Assembly: GCF_000835495.1 (NCBI RefSeq)
Contig: NW_015622542.1
Location: 6,408,485-6,472,484 of the forward strand
Source of the DNA: Cladophialophora immunda
Taxonomy: Eukaryota > Ascomycota > Eurotiomycetes > Chaetothyriales > Herpotrichiellaceae
Direction of reading: 5' to 3'
DNA length: 64,000 nt
In this document: positions 1 to 11,573 of the stretch, in pieces
How positions within the stretch are numbered: position 1 is the first letter of the stretch
How the letters are laid out: the number at the start of each line of letters is the position of its first letter
The notes under the pieces: model-generated
What the model saw: the letters and a program-made list of their open reading frames with translations, nothing else
What the model was told of the DNA's origin: nothing
Databases searched by the model: none
Program-made: the position numbers and the translations under genes

Positions 1-741
1 TCACATCGCAGGCGGTGCGAAAGGATAATCGGGCGGGAAAATTAAAGTACCCTGACTCTCCATTAATATCCACCACATTTGAATTGAGCGGAACCGCCTT
101 CTTTCGATAGGTCCGCAGAGATGAGATAACTCACATGGTATTGTCCTCCTTCTGTTGTTGGCAAAGAGAGCGTTAGCAATCCCATCTCGTTCAATCTGGG
201 GACGTTAGAACCTACCATATGGTGTGTTCGGAGCCCCAGTCAGAATATAATGCCATTCTAGTATGTTGCTTTCGCTTGGGTGCGCCTGTATGAATGGAGG
301 TGGAGAACGCTGAATTGCCTCGTACTCCCGAACAAGTCGTTTATGCGCGGCTTTGGTTGCCATGTTCGCGGGCGAGCAATCGTAGAGAAAGTGGGTCTCG
401 AGGGAAAGGAATAAATGAACGGTCTCAAATCAACCTGAGAAAATGCCACAACACATGACGAAAGGAGTTTCGACCGCCTTGTGTGGATAAAACTGCGAGA
501 CTGCGAGAATGAGAGTGAACGATAGTGACACGCGAGCATGCGCAGTCAGAAGGCGGTTGAGCGGCCTCGCTACCTCATCTTCGCCTCAGCAGGGCAAGTC
601 TGCCGAGAGCGATCGCCAACCGCAGCATGTGGGTCTACCAAAGGTACATTTTCGCAGCATAGCTCCCGCGTTTACGGAGCACCTCTCCCCGGCGATTTTC
701 ATTACCAGTCGCAACTGAAGCCTGCCAGGTGACTGAGCTCA
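1..741. other. Upstream region without a supported gene
   Basis: This stretch precedes the SAM50 gene. Short open frames occur on both strands (for example 258-539 on the minus strand) but show no recognisable domain or good start context. It probably holds the SAM50 promoter and 5' leader and the end of the neighbouring gene's flank. Confidence 0.4.
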
Positions 742-2342
742 ATGGCAACCCCGGCTTCCAATGAGTCGGAGGAAAGCATCTTTCAGCTGTTGAAAAAGGC
801 CGACACAAAAGAGTTGGAAACTCGAGAGAAGGCGATCAATGAGCGGTTGCATCGCACATTTCAGCTCGGGCAACAGAGACTTGCGGAGCTCATTGACCAG
901 AATTCAACTCTGCCTACCACTGTATCATCAGTGACGGTCCTCGGGACCCAAAATACAAGACATGGCTTCCTTGGAGCAGTGGTGAACCCGCTATTAAGCG
1001 CCAACCGCGACCGACCATATACTCAATCTGAACTCATACACGAAGTCGCAAGAACCGCTGAGAAACTCAGGAAATTTGGTACTGCAATACCCTTGGACCT
1101 GGGAAAGCATTGACTCATTGTGATGCAGGCATCTATCACGACCCAATTTCCGTCTACCTCGACAAACCCTCCAAGACCGACCCTACAACTACCCCAACCG
1201 ATATTGCCATTTACTACTCAGTGAAAGAGAAAAGCCGGATTTTTGCAAAGACTGGAACAGACCTTGGTAATGCAGAAGGGTCAGCTTACGCCAATGTGCA
1301 ATGGAGGAATCTTTTGGGCGGTGCAGAAACCCTTGACGTAAATGCGTCCATTGGTACGCGCACACGCTCATCGTACCAAGCTACCATCGATACCCCTGTC
1401 CTGAGCAATCCCGATCTGCGGTTTCAGGTTGGCGGATTGCAGAGCGCGACGCAGAAAATCTTTGCCAGCCATGAAGAAGTGCTGAAAGGAGGCTGGACCA
1501 AGTTGCGGTGGCTGAGTTCGGCAGGGTCATTTCACGAAATAGGATACAATGGTTTCTGGCGACAAGTGACTGGTCTCGCACCAAACGCTTCACAAACGGT
1601 CCGGAACGATGCAGGGGATTCTTTCAAGAGCAGCATTTCTCACACATGGATGGCCGATCGAAGAGACAACTCCATGCTACCCACCAGAGGTTATTATGCC
1701 AAAACATCCGCCGAACTAGCAGGGTGGGGGCCCCTGCAAGGTGATGCGGCATTCCTCAAAAGTGAAGTCGAGACTCAGTCAGCATTGTCGATACCGGTCC
1801 CTGGCATAAAGGGGGACAGTGGTGTGAGCTTCACTACCGGATTCCGTGCCGGTCTTCTATACCCTTTAACTCTAGGATCGAAGCAGAACCCAGAAATGTC
1901 ACGGATAAATGACCGATTTCAGCTGGGTGGTCCTACGGATGTTCGGGGCTTCAGGCTTTCGGGCTTGGGCCCTCACGATGGCCCAGATGCAGTGGGCGGT
2001 GACATTTACGCAGCTGGAAGCGCAAATATTCTTCTCCCTCTCCCCAAAGTCGGAAAAGATAAGCCTCTACGATTGCAAGCTTTCATCAATGGTGGACGGT
2101 TATTGGCAATAAGAAATGAAGAAAAGGAGGGTGCAATGACAAGCCAGCAAGTCAAACAAAGTGTTGCAGACGCTTTCTCAGAGCTGGGGAACGGGCTACC
2201 AACAATGTCGGCTGGCGTAGGGCTGGTTTATGCCCATCCTGTGGCACGCTTTGAGCTCAACTTTTCATTGCCTTTAGTCGTCCGGAAGCAGGAAGAGGCC
2301 AGAAAGGGTGTGTCTTTCGGCATCGGCATCAATTTCCTGTAG
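742..2342 (+). CDS. SAM50: SAM50/TOB55, mitochondrial outer-membrane beta-barrel assembly protein
   Basis: Two exons, 742-1078 and 1129-2342, joined by a 50-bp intron (1079-1128, GTACTG...GCAG). The junction gives K-F-G-I-Y-H-D-P-I-S-V-Y-L-D, the typical end of the N-terminal POTRA-like region before the barrel. The product is about 516 aa, normal for fungal Sam50. Residues from about 150 to the end form the Omp85/bacterial-surface-antigen barrel, with the signature F-Q-L-G-G-P-T-D-V-R-G-F near residue 400 and a C-terminal beta-signal ending in G-I-N-F-L. Sam50 is the core of the SAM complex, which inserts beta-barrel proteins such as porin and Tom40 into the mitochondrial outer membrane. The ATG at 742 is the first start in frame that keeps the conserved N-terminus. 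The fold assignment is solid; the intron is inferred from frame continuity. Confidence 0.93.
1079..1128 (+). other. Predicted intron in SAM50
   Basis: Short GT...AG intron. Removing it restores the conserved K-F-G-I-Y-H-D-P stretch across the two reading frames. A TTGAC branch-like motif lies about 18 bp before the acceptor. Confidence 0.85.
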
Positions 2343-2748
2343 GATGTAACAGCATTAGACAATATTGTACATAGTAACGGCATGGCCAGTAACGACTCGT
2401 GGGGAAGTGCTACGAAAGACTAAACGAGGCTGAGGGAAAGGCCATCTGGCAAAAGAGGCTCGGTGGGCACCAGCCAGTCAGAATGCCTCCGCAGCGGAGT
2501 TTGGTTCTTGAGGCACTCCGAACACATTTGCACACTTATACGTAAATGAAGGCATCTCAAATAATCTTACCCTCTCTAGCATTCTACGGTTCATACATCT
2601 CGCCTTACAAGACGTTGACGAATTGCGTGCCGGTTGCAGCCCTCACTTGCAACCGTTCCTCATCCCGATCTGAGCGCAAAGACCCCCTAAAAATCTCCAG
2701 AGACCTGCACCACAACCTACCCGACGGCCTCAGTGGCCCAAGTACAGC
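2343..2748. other. Intergenic SAM50-YIP1
   Basis: About 400 bp between two same-strand genes, containing the SAM50 3' end and the YIP1 promoter and leader. I see no further coding signal or repeat. Confidence 0.5.
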
Positions 2749-3754
2749 ATGTCCTACTACAACCAACCCTACGGCCCCGGTGCTGCGGGAGGTGGCGCCG
2801 CATCAAACCTCCAATTCTATCCTTCGTCCTACTCAAACGTCTCCGGCCACACGACGCCCTCACAGGCCTCTTATGGCGGATATGGTGGCACCAGTAACAG
2901 CGCAAGCGCATATCCAGGGTATGGTGCAGGCTCCTCGGCAGGCTTTGGTGGTGGACCTGGAATGCAGAGTGTTAGTGGCCGCATGGGAGATTCCGGCGGG
3001 TTGAGAACAGGCTGGCTCGCGGCGTTTGGGACGGAGGGATATGAAGGAGAGCCGGGATTGATGGAGGAGCTGGGAGTAAACTTTGGACATATCAAGACAA
3101 AGGTAAGGGTGTCCTCGCCATATATGCTGCCCGGGGAAAGACATGAGCTGATCGTGGCGTACACAGACACTCACAGTCTTAAACCCGTTGACGCGTCCTT
3201 CACCCCACATCATGGACGACAGTGATCTCTATGGCGGTCTGCTATTCTTGATTCTTTATGGGACGTTCCTCGCCCTCTCAGGCAAATTCTTCTACGGCTA
3301 TATCTACGGCATTGCGCTCTTTGGATCGATGGCGCTGCACTGGATGTTCGCCCTCATGACACCGCCCATCGACCCCAATGACTCGGATCAAATGGGGCAG
3401 GCCCAACGAGATCATGGTCAAGGGCCCGATGGGCGCGGCCATGGAGGCCACTTCTCAAGCACACTCACGTACTCGCGAAGTGCAAGTGTTTTGGGGTATT
3501 GTTTTCTTCCTCTCGTCTTCACCTCCCTGTTTGGGGTGCTCCTGCCCATGGACACGGCCATGGGGTACGTCATGACGGCGATGGCGGTGGGATGGTGCAC
3601 GTTTAGCAGTTCTGGGATGTTTGTCAGCGTGGGAAGGATGAAGGGAATGAGAGGATTGGTGGCGTATCCCCTTGCACTGTTTTATTCGGGGTTCGGCATT
3701 ATGGGTATCTTTTCGAGCCGGGGGAGTGGCATGCTGGAAGGGAAAGTGCTTTGA
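2749..3754 (+). CDS. YIP1: Yip1-family ER-Golgi membrane protein
   Basis: Two exons, 2749-3102 and 3167-3754, with an intron at 3103-3166. The junction reads H-I-K-T-K / T-L-T-V-L-N-P-L, matching the conserved H-I-x-x-K-x-L-x-V-L-N-P of Yip1. The product is about 313 aa. Residues 1-85 are Gly/Tyr/Ser-rich and disordered, as usual for Yip1 cytosolic tails. The conserved E-L-G-V-N-F-G-H-I segment follows, then a D-D-S-D-L-Y-G-G motif and about five hydrophobic segments from residue 135 to the end. Yip1 binds Rab/Ypt GTPases and works in vesicle biogenesis between ER and Golgi. Single genes of this size and layout are standard in Pezizomycotina; nothing is broken. Confidence 0.92.
3103..3166 (+). 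other. Predicted intron in YIP1
   Basis: GTAAGG...ACAG intron of 64 bp in phase 0. Splicing joins two frames that together give the conserved Yip1 core. Confidence 0.85.
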
Positions 3755-4358
3755 CGACACCGGATTGGTTTTGTGGAAAAAGTAATGATGTTTGAATCTA
3801 AAGAGCTGGATTGTCCCAGATGAGATACAGGCCTTCGTCAACCAGGACCACCGTCGTACCTTCGACTCACCGCTATTCTGGGCAGCAACGGGGAGGCAGT
3901 CATGATCAAAGCTGCAGCAAACACATCCCTCGATGATTGAATGGGCTTCCAATTGGCATGACGACCGCTTGAGGGAATCCTAGCCTTTGGGCCGCACCGC
4001 GAGCTAGGCGCCGAATGCGAAGTCATAGGGCAGCTATCACTCTGGGCAGCTCGCGTGAGACAATGAACTGCTCACCAAACGAAGGAGTATGGGATTCAGA
4101 ATCCCATATGGCAGGATTTATAGAGCTTGTGCTGTTGATTTTTGAGGCCAGGGCAAGCACAAAAGTGGCCAATATACCTTGTAGTCGATGCGGAGAGTAA
4201 CATGAATAATGACGGACATCACCGCGACAACGAATATTTTGTTCCTTCCATAAAACTTAGCCGGCTTGTTTCCTTGTTCGTGGCTGAGGAGGGAAGATTG
4301 ACAGACCCCCGACATTTCGCTGGTCCCAGACCAGCTGAATGTATCGTATTCAACAACC
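3755..4358. other. Intergenic YIP1-HRI1
   Basis: About 600 bp with only short overlapping open frames (for example around 4015-4200) and no family resemblance. Probably the YIP1 3' UTR plus the HRI1 promoter. Confidence 0.5.
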
Positions 4359-5443
4359 ATGGAGATCTACGGCATGCTGGGTGAGAAACTGGGGACGATA
4401 GGCAAGCCTGAGAAGAAGGCAGAGGACGGGGCTGCAGAGGCTAGACTCCCCCAATGGAAAAAGGATCTCTTGCAGAAACCCTCCATTTCGGTGCGGAAAG
4501 GCATTGCGTGGGTAAGTCTCCGTTGATGCTCTGAGGGTAGACACACGGGCTTTGATGCTTTGAAGCTCATGACTCTCATGCAACACTTGGCATTGTGGTT
4601 ACGAAGGAGCTGCCTTCTTTCTGACCTCCGTGACATGGGCTTGGACAGGGATATACTCCTCCCTACGAAGACACTGATACGCTTGTCCTGACATCCCCTC
4701 AATCGTCCTTCGTCGACATCAGGTTCCCCGTCAAGCAACAGTTGTCGAAGCCAATAGCATCGGACCCTTCTTTCTGGGCGTTTGCTGGAACGTCCCATAT
4801 GACATTTGCGCCCTTCGCGGGTGATACGATTACGATGCCTTACTCGGCACACTGCGTGTGGAAGCACGATATCGACTCCAAGGGCCCGGGCATCACTGAC
4901 GAGGGGGATTTGTTCTTGCTCCCTAACGGCGACTGCATGGAGGTGGGGATGATGCAGAACCCACAGACAGGTAAGGTCGAGATGTACAAGGAATATTGGA
5001 CAGGTCCACCCACCGGTGTGACTCCAACAATCAGGACGCCTTGCGTGGTTGCGAAGACGCAAGCTCCGTCGGACGGTCAGAAAGCGCAGGACGCTCTCAG
5101 AGACGAGTCTGGAGTCATCGTCAGGGTAGGCAACTACTGTCAAGGCATCATGCGTCAGCGCACAGCGGAACAAGGTCGGCCTGAAGGAGCAGATGCGATC
5201 CTGGTTGAGAGGTGGACTCGAAGTCTCGTCGAGACCGAGCAAAGATCAACTGCCGCTGGTACTTCGGACGGGCCCAGCGATGCAGCGGGTTGGGTGCAGG
5301 ACTGGCGCAGCAACACGCCTTGTGACAACGGCGTGTTCATGCCATGTATGTGGACTTGCGACGGAAATAGGCAGCTCGGAGATGAAATCGTCGTTAAGGG
5401 CGTCACCTGGAGAGTCGTGGAATTGGTGACCGAGGAGGCCTGA
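4359..5443 (+). CDS. HRI1: HRI1-family protein
   Basis: Two exons, 4359-4511 and 4649-5443, with an intron at 4512-4648 (GTAAGT...ACAG, 137 bp). The product is about 315 aa, somewhat longer than yeast Hri1. The first exon encodes M-E-I-Y-G-M-L-G and a lysine-rich stretch. The second begins G-Y-T-P-P-Y-E-D and carries the Hri1 lipocalin-like core: W-A-F-A-G-T near residue 90, G-D-C-M-E-V-G near 145, V-E-M-Y-K-E-Y-W near 160, and a second repeat with V-R-V-G-N-Y-C-Q-G near 200. Yeast Hri1 interacts with the kinase Hrr25 and with Sec72; its biochemical role is unknown. Family membership rests on the motif pattern and length; function is by analogy only. Confidence 0.8.
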
Positions 5444-6632
5444 CCACTGGACGCAGACCGGAGAGACACACGGGGGACATGGCAAACAATGGAAAGGCTC
5501 AGAACGTATTGCTTTGGCGTCAGGAAGGTGCTTCGATTGTTACAACACCTAACAGATACCCTGAGATACCTCGTAACCATTGACCGGTGTCCAGCACCTT
5601 CATAAGAAAAGCGGAAACGGAACCAGAAATATGCACATGGAGGCGGGTATCTTTCCTTTTTCTTTCCCGGGAGTCGGGGCGTCCCACCACCATGGGACTG
5701 TTGTTTTTTGGCCTTGTGAAAGATCGACGATACCGCGGCAAATGACAGCGAACGATAGCTCGGGGGTCAAAGTGGGAGACTAGGATCATTCATGGGGTCG
5801 GCAACAATCGTCACCAAGAAACCTGATACGTGGAAGATTTGCGTTCCGAGCGAGCATCCATGCCAAGCCTGGAGCCGAAGCTCGCTAGCGTGCCGAAGAT
5901 GAGCCGGATCACCAATCACAGCCGCGGTGTGGATTCTGCCTAAATGGATCTCTTTACCTCAAGTCTCTTGTCTATCCCTTCCACCCTCTTCCTGGTCTCT
6001 CCCTAGAATTGACTTTGGGCCTTGCTCGGCCGATACTCCGCGACTTATCCCTGGTAGAGGTACCTATACGGCAATCCGAGGCGCCCTTGTACGGTGGCTG
6101 GAGGCCTCGCTCCGGGACAAACGTGGAGGATGGGATGGTGCCTCTGCCTTCCCAATGCGGCGGTCGTCGTATCCTCGCCCCATCAAATCCAGCTGCTCCA
6201 AGGCTATGGAGACCTCATATCGCTGCATGTGGGACACGGTTGTCCTGGGTCAAATATGCTCCCGCCTAACGCTCGGGTTCCCACCGCTGTATCTGCCGAC
6301 GCAACAGACCAGGTGAGCAGGTGAGCAGGTGAGCAGCAGAGCAGGTGGATGCTGGGCCTCACCTACTTCACATGGTCTCCGCCGTTTGCTCCTGACACTC
6401 TCACGTCCTGCGTCTCACCTGTTTCCTTCCCTGACTATCCGAAGTTCTGCCATTGGTTCTCCAGTACCTCTTTGTCGAATCACCGATGCCCTTTGTCACT
6501 GTCTGGATCCCAAACATTTCTTTAAATATCTGACGTCTGCCGCATCTATACAGTTCTTGTATCTTGTCTGCCCTTTCGTCTTGTCAATTTCCAGCTTTCT
6601 GCTCTTCGGTCGTAGCTTAGCACATCGCCACA
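5444..6632. promoter_or_regulatory. Intergenic region and probable GH3 promoter/leader
   Basis: Nearly 1.2 kb between HRI1 and the beta-glucosidase. The last 280 bp are pyrimidine-rich with an AT-rich T-T-T-A-A-A-T-A-T-C element near 6521, as in many fungal promoters and leaders. A direct repeat lies at 6310-6336. Open frames here (for example 5927-6316) have unusual composition and no family match. Confidence 0.45.
6310..6336 (+). repeat. Short tandem repeat, 8-bp unit CAGGTGAG x3
   Basis: Three consecutive copies of CAGGTGAG followed by degenerate CAG-containing copies, about 300 bp before the beta-glucosidase start. Each unit also resembles a 5' splice site. It may be a simple microsatellite or an upstream element; the sequence does not say which. 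Confidence 0.7.
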
Positions 6633-9247
6633 ATGGGGTCCTTGCCTGTGCAGACGAGCTTCGACGTTGAAGACGTTCTTTCGCGGCTGAACACGGCAGA
6701 GAAAGTTGCCCTGTTATCCGGGATTGACTTCTGGCACACCGCTCCCGTACATCGTCTGGGTGTCCCGTCTATACGAGTATCCGACGGCCCCAACGGCGTT
6801 CGCGGCACTCGCTTCTTCAACGGCGTCCCCGCTGCCTGTCTTCCTTGTGGTAAGCTATACCATACCACCAAGAAGCGATCTAGATGTCATTGACACGGTA
6901 CAGGGACCGGTCTTGCTGCAACATGGGACACCAAACTTGTCGGGAAAGGTGGAGCATTGCAGGGTGCTGAGGCCATCGCCAAAGGGGCATCCGTTATTCT
7001 AGGTCCGACCACAAACATGCAAAGATCACCACTGGGCGGTCGTGGGTTCGAGAGCTTCAGCGAAGACCCATACCTCGCCGGTGCCATGAGTGCAGCAACC
7101 ATCAACGGTATACAATCGACTGGTGTTGCTGCAACAATCAAGCACTATGTTTGCAACGACCAAGAGGACCAAAGACAAGCCGTCGACAGCATTCTGACAG
7201 AACGAGCGCTACGAGAGATTTACCTAATGCCCTTCATGATCGCGCAGAGAGACTCGAAGCCGGACTGTTACATGACTGCTTACAACAAGGTCAACGGTAC
7301 ACATGCGAGTGAGAACCCACGATTGATCAAGGATGTTCTTCGCGGTGAATGGGGCTTTGACGGGCTAACAATGAGCGACTGGTAAGCGCCGGCTTTGTGA
7401 GAGTCGAACCCCCTCTTGCTGACTGTTTCAGGTTCGGGACGTACTCAACCACCGAAGCAATCAAAGCAGGTCTCGACCTTGAAATGCCCGGTCCTACCTA
7501 TATCCGTGGACACCTAGTCAATCAAGCCCTCGGCTGTGGCAAGCTTACATTGCATGACCTCGATGAAAGAGTTCGTGAAATCCTCAAACTGATCAAGAAG
7601 GTCCAACCTCTGGGTATTCCGGAAAACGCACCAGAGACCACGGTGGACTCTCCTGAGACTTCTGCTCTTCTTCGTTCGCTATCATCCAATGGCATCGTCC
7701 TGATGAAAAATGACAACAACATCCTGCCGTTCGAGAAACAGAAAACTACTGCCATCATTGGTCCCAATGCGGCTTATGCAGCCTACTGTGGTGGTGGCTC
7801 AGCTTCATTGTTGCCATACTATGCTATCAGCCCCCTTGACGCCATCCGGAAACAGGTGCCTGACGCGAAATATGCTCTCGGCGCACCGGGCTGGAAAGCG
7901 CTTCCACTAATGACGCGGTTGACCAAGACCAAGCAGAATGAAAATGGTCTGACGATGAGAGTCTTCTTGGAACCCGCCTCGGTGACAAATCGCAAGGCAA
8001 TTGATGAGGTCTTTGTGAACAAGTCGGACATTCTTCTGGTCGATTATAAGCACCCTCTGATCAAGTCATCTCTCTATTGGCTCGAATTGGATGGCATTTT
8101 CACTCCCGAGGAGACGACCGAGTATGACTTCAGTCTGTGCTGCGCGGGAACAGGCAAAGTCTTTGTGAACGGAACGTGCGTCGTCGACAACGAGACCCAC
8201 CAACGACCTGGTAACTCATTTTTCGGCGCTGGCACTGCAGAGGAGATCGGAAGCATGAAACTAGAAAAGGGAGAGACGTACGACATCAAAGTCACCTTCG
8301 GTACACTTCCAACCATGACGTTCAGCAGCCACGGCACCACCGGCTTCGGGGCAGGAGGGCTGAGAGTCGGACTCGAGCGCAGAGCCGAGATTACGACAGA
8401 AATTGAAAAGGCTGTTCAGCTTGCGAAAAGGGCCGACCAAGTTATTCTGTGCGCAGGGCTGAACAGCGAGTGGGAATCAGAGGGCTATGACCGGGAGCAC
8501 ATGGACCTACCACCAGGCAGTGACGATCTCATCAAGGCCGTCCTCGCCGCCAACCCCAATACGGCTATCGTAATCCAATCCGGAACACCCGTTACAATGC
8601 CATGGCTGAAGGATGCTCCGGCTGTCCTTCAAGCTTGGTACGGTGGTAACGAGACCGGCAATGCTATCGCAGATGTCGTCTTCGCCAACACCAATCCCAG
8701 CGGCAAGTTGCCCCTGAGCTTCCCTATCAAGAACGAAGACAACCCGGCTTTTCTGAATTACAAATCTGAGCGCAACCGGGCCATTTATGGTGAAGATGTC
8801 TATGTCGGATACCGGTTCTACGAAAAGACCAAGAAAGAAGTCGCCTTCCCTTTCGGCCATGGCCTCAGTTACACGACCTTTGAGATCAAGGACGTATCCG
8901 TCAGCGACGACGATGTCGAAATCGTGGTGTCTGCTACGGTCTCCAACACGGGCAAGTTGGACGGCGCGCAGGTTGTCCAAGTTTACGTCTCGCAACACAA
9001 CCCAAGCATCAATCGACCTCCAAAGGAACTGAAAGGTTTCGCCAAAGTCTTTGTGAAGGCGGGTGAGAGCGAGAAGACCGAGATTGTGATTTCCAAGAAG
9101 TACGCCACGAGTTTCTGGGACGAAGAAAGGGATTCGTGGGTGATGGAGAAAGATGCTTTTGATGTATTGGTGGGCGACTCCAGTGCCAATACGCCGCTCA
9201 AGGCCAAGATTCACGTGAAGCAGACAGCCTGGTGGAGGGGTTTGTAG
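6633..9247 (+). CDS. Glycoside hydrolase family 3 beta-glucosidase with PA14 domain
   Basis: Three exons: 6633-6849, 6904-7381 and 7432-9247 (introns of 54 and 50 bp), giving about 836 aa. The order is GH3 N-terminal TIM barrel (about 1-290), GH3 C-terminal domain (from about 330) interrupted by a PA14 lectin-like insert (about 395-540), and a C-terminal fibronectin-III-like domain (about 750-820). The conserved [18 protein letters not shown] and T-M-S-D-W motifs are present; the Asp of S-D-W is the family nucleophile. No signal peptide is visible: the N-terminus starts [10 protein letters not shown]. This points to an intracellular enzyme like Aspergillus BglH/BglI/BglJ, cleaving terminal beta-D-glucosyl residues. 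It lies just left of the catabolic cluster and might release glycosylated substrates, but its orientation does not follow the cluster's pairing. Confidence 0.93.
6850..6903 (+). other. Predicted intron 1 of the beta-glucosidase
   Basis: GTAAGC...ACAG, phase 1. Splicing restores [10 protein letters not shown], a conserved GH3 stretch. Confidence 0.85.
7382..7431 (+). other. Predicted intron 2 of the beta-glucosidase
   Basis: GTAAGC...TTTCAG with a GCTGAC branch motif, phase 2. It splits the Trp codon of the catalytic S-D-W motif; splicing yields S-D-W-F-G-T-Y-S-T. Confidence 0.88.
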
Positions 9248-9887
9248 AAGGACGGTGTTGTTGATACCTTCAAGGAGTGCATTACCTACATCCTCTAGGT
9301 GTCCCTGTTGTTGGCTTGCCTGCTTTTGAGGACAACCACGCCTTGACTCTGTCTAGTACGGAGCATAGGATCTGCTTGGGGCGGCCGACTTTGACGAGGC
9401 TCCTGGGTGGCGGAACGGCGCTTCTGTATGTTGTAATATCTTTATGACTCATGATTATATAGAAGAATACGTAAGACGCACATCCAAAGAGGTTGAATAT
9501 GAATATGAGTTCGATTTCGAACATCCCGAGATATTTAGAATATCAGGTGTCCTGTGTCCTGATACGCTATCCTTTATCTACTATAGTGCCTAATAATCGG
9601 CCAAGACTCGCGTGATTACCCTTTGCGTCGAGTTGTGTTGTATATTTACTCGCCTGGGAGATAGTGGAATGGTCATTTACCTACGCGATGGAGGGTATAC
9701 AGCAGTATCGCTCAAGACAAGAGCAAGTGTTGCGGAATCAAGTTCTAGCAGTTGGGTATTCAGTGCGCAGAACAAGCTAGCGAGTAATTTGGAATGCACT
9801 GGATAACACAATTTAATAATAGTGTGCACAGATTAACACAGGCCTCCCTCCAAGTTCGTCTATCTCCTCGAGGAAAGCCGACCCCAT
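9248..9887. other. Convergent intergenic region, GH3 to monooxygenase
   Basis: AT-richer spacer between the 3' ends of two convergent genes. No coding potential recognised; presumably 3' UTRs and terminators on both strands. Confidence 0.5.
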
Positions 9888-11573
9888 TCACGCCGAAAGC
9901 CGGGCCGAAATACTCGACCTTGCACTCCGAAGCAGTTGAACTACTGACGACTGCAGCCCTCCCCTGGTCCAGGACACGGAGGCGACTAGACGCCAAACCA
10001 TCCACGACACCAAGACGGCGAGCCCAAGACTCTTGACGGCGGTCCGCGCCCAGCGCCCAAGTCGTTTCAGGATCCAATAACGAGAGCCTCCTCGGAAGAC
10101 GTAGTCGGCGAAGTCGCGCTGCCAGAATTCCCACAGCAAGTCCATGCCGGTCCCGGGGTAGGAGGCGGTGTTGCGCCCGACGCTGTTCAGGTTCCAGTTG
10201 CTGCACCCGCCCGACCAGACCATCTGCTGGAGCTTGTACTGCGTCTTGGTGGCCCAGTAGCCCTCGGCCTCCGCCTTGACCTCGACGCTCGTGGCCTGCC
10301 CGTCCAGGATGGGCCGGAAGATGTGGCGCACGGTGTAGTCGGCCGCGAGCTCCAGGATGAAGATGGCCGAGTTGTGGGCGAGGAACGTGTTGGGCCCGAA
10401 CAGGATGGAGAAGTTGGGGAAGCCCGCCACGGTCATGCCCTTGTACGCGACCGCGCCGCCCGTCTCCTTCCACTTCTCGTTCAATTGCACGCCGTCGCGG
10501 CCGATGACCCGCATCGGCGTCAGGAACTCGGTGACCCGGAACCCCGTGGCGTAGCAGATGGCGTCGAACTCGGTGCGGTCGCCGTCCTCGGTCTCGATGA
10601 CGGAGCCGTCGATCTGTTTGATCTTGGACGCCGTGACGTCCAGGTTGGGGCTAGAGAGCGAGTCGAGGTAGTCCGGGTCGAAGACCCGCCGCTTGCAGCC
10701 CAGCGGGAAGTCCGGGATGATGAACCCGTGGTATTTCTGGGGCGTCTTGCCGAGCGTGTACCGTTTGGAGGCGCCTTCGAGTTTCCGTCTCTCGCGCGCG
10801 GCCTTCTCGCCCGCCCCGTACGCCAGCGTCATAAACTCGAAACTGGCAAACAGTCGGAGCCGGAGATACCTCTGGTAGAGGGGCACGTAGCGGCAGAGCG
10901 CCTTGGACAGGGGGCTGGTGAGATGGTTGGGTCTTTCGTGGTACCACTGCGCGGACCGCGAGTACTGCTTGACAAACGACGCCTTCTGGACGAGTTTGGG
11001 CACAATCTGCGAGGCACTGCAGCCGTTTCCGATGACGGCAAGCCTTTTGCCGGTGTAGTCGTACGAATGGTCCCAGCGGGCCGAGTGCCAGCTTCTGCCC
11101 GTGAACGTTTCCTTGCCCGGAAGGTCGATTTCCTTGGGAGCGCTGATGCCCCCGACCGCCGAGACAAAGATGTTGGCCTTCCGCCTGAACTCGATCCCCG
11201 TCACGACATTCTTCAGGCTGACTTCCCAGAGCTGTTCCTCCTCGTTCCAGACCGCGCCCAAGCACTCGATCTGCAGTTCGAAAAACCCGCGCAACTCGAA
11301 CCGGTCGACCACGTCGTTGAGGTAGGCGAGGATCTCGGGCTGCTCGCACAGCGCCTTGGACCAGTCCGGGTTGAGGGCGAAGGAGAAACTGTAGAGATGG
11401 CTGGGCACGTCGCAGCCACAGCCCGGATAGGTGTTTGCGAACCACGTGCCGCCGATGCCCGACATTTTGTCGTAGATGACAAAGTCGCGGAATCCCATCC
11501 TCGTCAGCTTGTACGCCATTGCAATGCCAGAGGCTCCGGCGCCGATGATGATGGCGTTTGGGTAGTCCCTCAT
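9888..11573 (-). CDS. FAD/NADPH flavin monooxygenase, Baeyer-Villiger type
   Basis: Single exon of 561 aa. The N-terminal FAD Rossmann motif is I-I-I-G-A-G-A-S-G (about residues 8-16). The Baeyer-Villiger fingerprint F-T-G-R-S-W-H-S-A-R-W-D lies near 155, the NADPH Rossmann motif V-I-G-N-G-C-S-A near 180 and the class-B A-T-G-F motif near 345. Such enzymes insert oxygen next to a ketone to give an ester or lactone; N- or S-oxygenation cannot be excluded from sequence. The C-terminal 60 residues contain a hydrophobic helix (L-G-L-A-V-L-V-S-W-M-V-W-R-L-V) flanked by Arg/Lys, suggesting a membrane anchor. The gene is divergent from an SDR across about 530 bp, and it marks the left edge of the catabolic cluster. 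Confidence 0.9.
   Translation of the reverse strand: MRDYPNAIIIGAGASGIAMAYKLTRMGFRDFVIYDKMSGIGGTWFANTYPGCGCDVPSHLYSFSFALNPDWSKALCEQPEILAYLNDVVDRFELRGFFELQIECLGAVWNEEEQLWEVSLKNVVTGIEFRRKANIFVSAVGGISAPKEIDLPGKETFTGRSWHSARWDHSYDYTGKRLAVIGNGCSASQIVPKLVQKASFVKQYSRSAQWYHERPNHLTSPLSKALCRYVPLYQRYLRLRLFASFEFMTLAYGAGEKAARERRKLEGASKRYTLGKTPQKYHGFIIPDFPLGCKRRVFDPDYLDSLSSPNLDVTASKIKQIDGSVIETEDGDRTEFDAICYATGFRVTEFLTPMRVIGRDGVQLNEKWKETGGAVAYKGMTVAGFPNFSILFGPNTFLAHNSAIFILELAADYTVRHIFRPILDGQATSVEVKAEAEGYWATKTQYKLQQMVWSGGCSNWNLNSVGRNTASYPGTGMDLLWEFWQRDFADYVFRGGSRYWILKRLGRWARTAVKSLGLAVLVSWMVWRLVASVSWTRGGLQSSVVQLLRSARSSISARLSA

Noticed and set aside
5927..6316. 129-codon frame before the beta-glucosidase
   Set aside because: No recognisable motif, biased composition, and it lies in a promoter-like region with a simple repeat.
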